DNA from: Xenoacremonium recifei
Taxonomy: Eukaryota; Ascomycota; Sordariomycetes; Hypocreales; Nectriaceae
Direction: 5' to 3'
Length of the DNA stretch: 64,000 bases
Assembly: GCA_012184525.1 (NCBI GenBank)
Contig: WOFQ01000004.1
Coordinates: 248,001 to 312,000 of the forward strand
Each line of letters opens with the position of its first letter. The first letter of the stretch is position 1. Both the position numbers and the translations under genes were made by a program. Below the pieces are notes generated by a model. The model made no database searches, was not told where the DNA came from, and saw only the letters and a list, made by a program, of their open reading frames with translations. Shown here in pieces: positions 57,569 to 64,000 of this stretch.

Positions 57569-58504
57569 ATGTCGACTGCCGCCCAAGACGAGTTCAACGA
57601 CCTCCTCGCTAAGAACACCCATCGCGAGACCCTGCATCCCGAGGACCGTGACGATCCTGAGCTTGGAACCCACGAGGACCTCACCGAAGAAGATCTCTTT
57701 CGCAACGATCAGATCGACGCCGCCATGCGTATGCCTACCGTCGACCGTCTCACCGGCGCTGGCGCCTCTGAGATCAAGCTACCCCCCGCGTCTTTCGACA
57801 ATGGTCGGTCTACAGGGGTGAAGGGCGTCATCGCCGACGCCAGGAACTACGAGCTGCACCGGAAGAACAAGTGGAGGAACCGCGTTCGTACCGCCCGACA
57901 GTCCATCTTTGGCCTCGGCAGCGTGGCCCCGCCTGCGAGCAAGAGCGAGAGCGACTCAGACGAGGATGCCCATAGCGGAGGCGACCCTGACGAGGAGGCC
58001 TTCCTTCAAGAATGGAGGGAGACTCGACGGCGCCAGCTCGAGCAAGAGGCCAATAGGGCTGTGAGGAACCGGAGGACCAGCCCCAGTGTTCGCATCTACG
58101 GCCGGTTCGACGAGGTGGATGCCCTTGGCTACCTCGATGCCATTGAGAAGGTGGGACGGGAAACCACTGTCGTTGTCTTCGTCTATGATCACGAGGTAAG
58201 ATAGTCTTGAGGTACCATGCATGCGAGAAATGAGCATACTAACGAGGAATAGTGCGAGGTTTCAGCTACCATCGAGTCCGCTCTATTGCCCATGGTCAAG
58301 GCCAACCCTCACATACACTTCGTCAAAGTCCATTACGAGGATATCGAGTTCGACAATGCCGCGGTGCCTGCAATTCTTGCCTATCGCAATCAAGGAGACC
58401 TATTTGCCAACCTGACTGGAGTAATCGAGATGATTCCCGATGACGAGTCTTTTGGAACTGCGGCGCTTAGCCACCTCTTCCAGAAGCATGGTGTGCTTCC
58501 ATAA
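57569..58504 (+). CDS. phosducin-like protein, G-beta folding co-chaperone
   Basis: The gene has two exons, 57569-58195 and 58253-58504, giving 292 residues; the 57-nt intron is in phase 0. The start is the ATG three codons into a frame that begins at TTG. Phosducin-like proteins of this class work with the CCT chaperonin to fold G-beta and assemble G-beta-gamma; the Cryphonectria homologue BDM-1 is needed for G-beta accumulation. The N-terminal half is acidic and helical (DEFNDLLAKNTHRETLHPEDRDDPE, and DEEAFLQEWRETRRRQLE before the fold). The C-terminal half, from about residue 175, is the thioredoxin-like fold: SVRIYGRFDEVDALGYLDAIEK, TTVVVFVYDHE joined to CEVSATIESALLPMVKANP, then the strand HIHFVKVHYEDIEF, AVPAILAYRNQGDLFANLTG and the end FQKHGVLP. 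No catalytic CxxC is present, as expected for the family. Confidence 0.92.
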
Positions 58505-61500
58505 GCCGCATGACGGTTTATAAAAACCCTCCTTTTGATGACGCCGCCATGTTGATAAACCCAACTACGCCCCTTGGACGCTACGACTTACTGCGATACC
58601 CAAAGACCTCGATAGGTTCTTCTACAAGACCCTCATTATTATCTTATTTCTTATGTTTTAGGGTGGAGTTGGTGGATAAAAACAACAGGCCCAACGCTTC
58701 GCTTGCTATATCCAAACTTGATGGACAGCTTGGATGCATGCAGGATTAGGTATGAAGGACACATGAGGACATGGACGAAATATACCTTTGTATGAATAGG
58801 AGCTGGTTAGACTTGGGAAGGCAGTCTTTGATTCCAAGTGTTTATACGATTAATCACGAAGGCGGGCTTGAATATTGCTTGGGAATTAATGGGAACAAAT
58901 GCTTTCTGGCTATTACATATTGGCCCTAGTTATGAAGTTTACGTGTAGTACCCGCAGGCTCTTACTGTGAGTAAGAGATCCTTCTTTTACCATGAGTTAT
59001 TAGGTTTGCTATGCTCTATTTCTGCTGCGAACTTGGTAGTATCATACATAATCAACTTGTCCTTGCGAGTGTATCTTCTCTTCCATTTGCTCTGGCGTCT
59101 GCCGGCCTGTTACGGGCAGGACATTGCCAGGCGCCTGGATGATGGGGCTACTACAACTGGCCAAGGCCAGGATGTGACATGTCTTTGTTTGTGACCTTGA
59201 CCGGGTCGAAGGTTGGAGGAAACGGAGCTGCAGCCGCCCCCACTTTGATGCCATATTGCGACTTTAATTCATGGTTTCAACACCACGCCGTGGCTGACAC
59301 CTCTGAATATTCAATGACATTTCGAGTGATTTATGATAGCGATGTGTCAGCGAGTTGGACGTTTTCTTTTGGTAGCGAGAGTTTGGGTTGGCATCTGCAA
59401 AAAGATGCCATAATGGTCTCAGATTACGGGTGGAAGTTGGTATGAGTATCCTATGATGTTGTACAAATGGCTCCATGTAGCAATGCGGTTCGAGCAAGAT
59501 ATAAGGTTCTCTCTCCTGCCAATATATGATTTAGGTGTGATCCTGGGCCATGGTATTCAAAGCAGATTCTTATATGGCAAGCGTGTTGTGCTAAGAACAT
59601 ATCATGATATGGCACTCAATGTCGTGTGGCACAGCTGATAGATGCCTACAGAAACTGTCGTGATCAAGGAATCGTGATTAAAGAAGGAGTGAAAACCACT
59701 CAGGCGCCACTCTTCTTAAGACCCCGGGAGCTTACCAGGCGAGGTGAGGATGCTATTGGGCAGGAAAGGCATCCGGCTAATAGCAATAAGCGCAAGTCCT
59801 AGACTTATGCCAGACAACCAGTGCACGGGTCACTACTCCATATATATACTGTTGGGAAGGACTGGAAATGATTCCAGTCTCTCATGGACCCTGATGACCT
59901 AGAAGAAAGACCCAGGGCGGCTGAGTGCCGTGGCAGAATTAGGTTTGCTTCTCCTGAGGGCTGAAAAGCCATGTCTAGAATCAACGGCACCCTTCGGATG
60001 GTTCATAAAGAGTCGTGAGCCTTTGATGGATTGCTGACAGTGGATGGATTGCCTTATGGAATATTAGGCACGGGACCGGCGTAATAACACCTCAAGGATG
60101 CAGGACGGCAACGTCACTGGCTGGCCAGGCACTGTATGTCCAGCATCGCATGGATCGTTATCGCTGTCGGCCCCCGCTAGAGGTGGCCAAAGATGCCCCT
60201 GTGACTCTCAGCGATGGACCCCAGTGGATCCGCGGGGTACCGGCCGCTGCACAGAGGCGTCACGGCCGACGACCAGCTTGAACCGCCCATGAAGCAGTGC
60301 AAGACTCGGGACTCGAACGCAGCTTTTGCAATACCTGAGAGACCAAAGTACTTTTCGAAGGACTGCAGCACTTGAACTTCAAACGAGAGCTGTAGAAAGG
60401 GACTTTGTTCCCTCTCGAAGATCTCACCTGACGTGGTCGTGACAGGTGAACGCATCCGTGGATGGATGGCTTGCCCCCTCCAGTGGGACCCCGCCGGAGC
60501 GCTAGCGTTAGGTAGAGAGAGCTAGAGCCAGCCCAACAGCACTGTGAGACCGCAGCAGGCGGAATCTGGCGGGGATCTTGCAGTTGTGAGGTCGGGTGAG
60601 ACTGATGTGAATACCAGCCCAGGACAGGACAAAGGAAGGATGGATGGATGGCACGCTTTCCGAACTGCGAGCAACAAAGCCAGCAAATTAACATTTCGGA
60701 GCTTTGACTCTTGATTAATAAGAGCTTGAAAGGCAACTACGTGTCCTGCCGTGCCTCAGCGTAGCTCCTGCCTGCGGGACAGCCCAGCTCCTCTTTCTCG
60801 CCCTCCATTGATCCTCCTCCCATGTTCACGCTGGCCTGCCTTCACTCCCGTCCATCCATATCATTCACCACTACCACTCCCGAGCTATTGAGCGCCCCCG
60901 CGACTGCTTCCCCTCTATATCTCGCTCCACGCCAGCCCTGAGCAGAGCCTTATCTCTGACACATCAATCACCTTCCTGCAACAACCGAAACTCAAGTCGG
61001 AAATCCACGTTGGGCCTCGGGCTTATCCCAGGGACAGAGAGGTAAGGGTTCCCAGAGATACTTCGATACCCCCCACCTGGCTCTGCCCTCCCATCCCGAA
61101 GCAAGGCAGCCTCAGGTTCCAGACCCGAGACGCAGGCAACAGGCCTGACCAGCGGCTGAACTGGCCTACAGCCGTCATTCATCATCCCTCCAACAGGGTT
61201 CCATCGCGGCCGCAACACCTCTTCGGCTTTCTTCTCTTCATCTTCTTCCTCTCTCTCCTCCATGGTGGTTAGTCTTCTCTCCTTTATCTCTATCTCGTCT
61301 CGCACGCACGCATTCCTCACGCCGCCCTGATCCGCACGCATCCTGTCATATCGTCTCCCTCCCACCCCGCCATTCATGCGCCTCTCTCGGGCCTGCTCTC
61401 ATCCGCTGACCCCTCCCTCCCGTCGCCTCGTATAAGCTCGCCGCTTCCTCGTCTTTCTTCCCGCGACATCCACCCCTCTACGCTCTCTTGACGTCTTGTG

Positions 61501-61547
61501 GCTATTATCATGGTACATCAACCCGGCTGATTTTCTTTTGCCTCGTT
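58505..61547. other. 3-kb intergenic region before the membrane-protein gene
   Basis: No gene is supported. Frames at 59179-59445 and 60260-60736 have no motifs. A tRNA-like GACTCGGGACTCGAAC near 60302 lacks a pairing T stem. From 60.75 to 61.5 kb it is a CT-rich leader or promoter for the next gene. Confidence 0.5.
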
Positions 61548-63473
61548 ATGGAACAGCAGGAACAGCAGGAACCACGCCCGAGCACTCCATCGACGACACA
61601 GCGTGACTCCCGTCTTGCCCGAGCATCGCCGTCGCCCACACCCACGCCCAGGGCAACCTCGCACTCGACCTTTGTCACAACGACCCAGTCTGTCCAGTCT
61701 CGGGATCCTCTCTCGACATCCGAACCGACCCTTCGATTTCCCCGTCCACAGGGCAGCCGTCATCTAGCCAACTGGATCTCGACCAGTAACCCCAACATCA
61801 TGCAAATCACCACCTCCGACGACGAGGGCCTAGCCGGCTCTTCCTACGAGCTCATCACGGGCACCGACAGCGAGTCTTTTGATGACAACTACACCGAGTC
61901 CATCGGAGACTCTGTCGCGTCGCTCGACCTCGCTCGACACGACGACGTGCACAGTATCGCTGGCACAGAGCATACATATGATGACGAGTCTCTAGCTGGA
62001 GATCCGTTCATCGAGCTGGCACACGGTACATCAGAGCAACATCAAGAAAGCACCACTCTTGAAGCAACCCAGACCCTTCCTGAGGAAGAGGAAGAAGATG
62101 AAGAAGAAGAACAGCAAAGCCCTCCCAAAGACGAACCTTTGCCAGAAGATGAAGAGAATTCACGAAGCTCTCTTGAATATGCCAGACAAAGCCTGAGCAC
62201 GCCGTCTCTTCCGACCCCGGAAGCCAGCGGCATAGTGGAGAGGCCCACTGCTCCCGAGAACGATGCCAAACCAGCCCCTCAAGACGAATACATGGAGTAC
62301 TTCATGAACTATCTGCAAGCATTCCTACAAGATTTCAGGAATCTCTTTGCCCGATTCCGACGGTTTGACCGATTTATCTGGGACACGGCCCTCGAGTACT
62401 TGGCAAGGTCAATAGTCTTCCTCCTTCTGGGAAGTTGCATCTTCAGTTTCTGGACGTATCAAGAACCACAGTCATGCGTCAATCCAGCTGTTCCCAGCTC
62501 CACAGCTGCACCGTCCATCATCCCGTCGTCGGTGCCGTCGGCCTTGACGACCTCCGCCGTCACTTCGGCTCTGGTGCCGGTTGACGATGGCTCATCTGAT
62601 GATTGGATCTTTACGAGGAAGCCAGATGTCTTTTTCTCCAAGTTGGATGGCGATTATCTCCTGAGGATAACCCCATCGGTTAAACCTGAGTGTCTTTCAA
62701 TCGCCGCATATCGTGATGAGGCAGAGGCTATTATGAATATCTCGCCCTTCAACGGTGACTTCCTCGTCTCTTTTCCATACGACGAGTCGTATGGAACCCT
62801 AAATGTCAAAGTCACTAGTACCTGCCGACCAAAAGTCAAGCAGATCTTCGAGGTCAGCTTTCCAGAGCGAAGCATCGTGGAGGAAGCCATGGAGTTTGCC
62901 AGAAATGTCGCTCATGACCTTTCCGAGGGTGTCCCTGCTGCCGCTCAAGAAGCGGAGCGACGCCTCGATGAGGCCAAGAAGACTCTGGGATTGGATTCAC
63001 TGAGTCTTGATACTGTACTACAGGGGCTGGGCTCCAGGTTCGCAAAAGCTCATCGATCTCTCGGACCTGTCAAAGTCGAGATCAGAGACCGCGCTCGAGA
63101 GACTGCAGAGACAGTCTCTAAACAATTCAGTGACCTGAAAGCCCTCGTCGCGGAGCATTTGCCCGACAGAAATGACGTTCAGGATCAAGCACAACTCCAT
63201 CTTCTCGCGGCGCAGCTGAAGGCTAAGGTCTGGTGGCTCCAGGTGACTGGGAGCAAACAATACGAGGACTACAAAAGCAAGGCGAAGAAGTTCTTGGCCC
63301 TTGAGCAGGACAAAGTGTCTTTTGACCGTCAACAGCGATATTATCTGCGCCACTTTGAGGAGGAGTCGTGGCTCCAGCCTGAGGTTTGGAATAGGTTGTT
63401 CCGTGAAGCTCGGTGCCGGATGCACAAGCCCAACGGGCTCCGAGGCAATCGCGAATGCGACCGGGCGGCATAA
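61548..63473 (+). CDS. single-pass membrane protein with Atg8-interaction-like motifs, function unproven
   Basis: This 641-residue protein starts at the first in-frame ATG, 61548; the frame runs back to a TTG at 61488. An out-of-frame ATG at 61510 encodes only six codons. The N-terminal 285 residues are disordered, with Ser/Thr/Pro and acidic stretches (an unbroken Glu/Asp run near 180-190). A single transmembrane segment lies at about 287-305 (ARSIVFLLLGSCIFSFWTY). Beyond it are a beta-rich region and a series of amphipathic helices (for example residues 460-600, EEAMEFARNVAHDLSEG and AAAQEAERRLDEAKKTLG). There are two candidate Atg8-interacting motifs, YELI (100-103) and FIEL (154-157), in acidic serine-rich context. 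The plan resembles organelle-phagy receptors such as yeast Atg39, but no sequence relationship was established. The family is otherwise not recognised. Confidence 0.75.
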   Translation: MEQQEQQEPRPSTPSTTQRDSRLARASPSPTPTPRATSHSTFVTTTQSVQSRDPLSTSEPTLRFPRPQGSRHLANWISTSNPNIMQITTSDDEGLAGSSYELITGTDSESFDDNYTESIGDSVASLDLARHDDVHSIAGTEHTYDDESLAGDPFIELAHGTSEQHQESTTLEATQTLPEEEEEDEEEEQQSPPKDEPLPEDEENSRSSLEYARQSLSTPSLPTPEASGIVERPTAPENDAKPAPQDEYMEYFMNYLQAFLQDFRNLFARFRRFDRFIWDTALEYLARSIVFLLLGSCIFSFWTYQEPQSCVNPAVPSSTAAPSIIPSSVPSALTTSAVTSALVPVDDGSSDDWIFTRKPDVFFSKLDGDYLLRITPSVKPECLSIAAYRDEAEAIMNISPFNGDFLVSFPYDESYGTLNVKVTSTCRPKVKQIFEVSFPERSIVEEAMEFARNVAHDLSEGVPAAAQEAERRLDEAKKTLGLDSLSLDTVLQGLGSRFAKAHRSLGPVKVEIRDRARETAETVSKQFSDLKALVAEHLPDRNDVQDQAQLHLLAAQLKAKVWWLQVTGSKQYEDYKSKAKKFLALEQDKVSFDRQQRYYLRHFEEESWLQPEVWNRLFREARCRMHKPNGLRGNRECDRAA

Positions 63474-64000
63474 GAGGGCAATTTCCTCTCTTTCTCTTTT
63501 CTCTCTCGCTTTTGGGTTCATATGCATGACTACACGCAAGTAGGTAGGACGGATGGAAGGCTGGGTTGGACTGAGATCTTTGAGGTATTGGTAAGGGACC
63601 GACTGGAGTTTGGGAGGCTGTCTCGTATGATGTATTCGGTAATGGGGCCTCTATTACGTCTTCTTCGACTGTTCATACAGTCAACGCCACTCTATTGCCA
63701 TTATCTATAGCAGCCAAGAACCCTACTCTGAGGTTCGTGGTGTGCGACTTATATTACGGAGCACACGGGAAAGATGGCGTCTGGGTTTTGTTTGGAGATA
63801 GGAAATACCAAGTTTGCCGTCTCTTTCAACAGAGCTATGTGCAATTAAATGACACGCATGTCGCTTCCTGAATTCATATGAACATCTGTTTGGAAGATGT
63901 AGTTCATGCAGAGACAGATCTATTGATTCTGGGCCGCCTATCATGCAAGATGGGTGTTATCGACAGCCTGGAGGCGCTGGGGCCAATTTCAGGGATTCAG
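63474..64000. other. 3' region of the last gene, nothing else recognised
   Basis: Only short frames occur up to the right edge; the last gene's 3' untranslated region lies here. Confidence 0.5.

Noticed and set aside
60290..60360. tRNA-like GACTCGGGACTCGAAC on the minus strand
   Set aside because: The putative T stem does not pair and no acceptor or anticodon arms can be formed.

Overview
The window is nuclear DNA from a filamentous ascomycete (Pezizomycotina). Sordariomycetes, probably Hypocreales, is the best guess from the protein sequences and gene architecture, but the species cannot be named. The evidence is short introns of 50-60 nt with GTRNGT donors, CTAAC/CTGAC-type branch sites and YAG acceptors, long pyrimidine-rich leaders, one tRNA-Lys gene with an 11-nt intron, and about 15 intact protein genes in 64 kb. 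Starts were placed at real ATG codons and exons were joined by hand, because several open frames begin at TTG or run through introns.

Layout. 0-9 kb: a possible gene end at the left edge, a SET-domain protein, a two-pass membrane protein divergent from mitochondrial initiation factor 2 (IFM1), and the rRNA-modifying enzyme Tsr3. 9-23 kb: a GGA clathrin adaptor, the HIR histone-chaperone subunit Hpc2, the RNA polymerase II assembly factor Rba50/RPAP1, and eIF2A. 23-30 kb: a decayed sugar-permease pseudogene, the tRNA-Lys, a DHA1 drug:H+ antiporter and an HSL-type alpha/beta hydrolase. 30-37.5 kb: gene-poor. 37.5-47.5 kb: a Grainyhead/CP2 transcription factor, 5 kb with clustered short repeats, and acetoacetyl-CoA synthetase. 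51-58.5 kb: the heterotrimeric G-protein beta subunit, followed on the same strand by a phosducin-like protein whose family folds G-beta. 61.5-63.5 kb: a single-pass membrane protein with LC3/Atg8-interacting-like motifs.

Most genes are housekeeping: translation, ribosome maturation, transcription, chromatin and trafficking. The clearest functional link is G-beta with its presumed co-chaperone. The 22.6-37.5 kb stretch looks most accessory, with transporter, hydrolase, transporter relic and long empty DNA. I found no secondary-metabolite core gene, intact transposon, CRISPR array or selfish element. The most interesting items are the membrane protein at the right end, the sugar-permease relic, a dispersed TACGGAGT motif, and two clusters of short repeats upstream of acetoacetyl-CoA synthetase.
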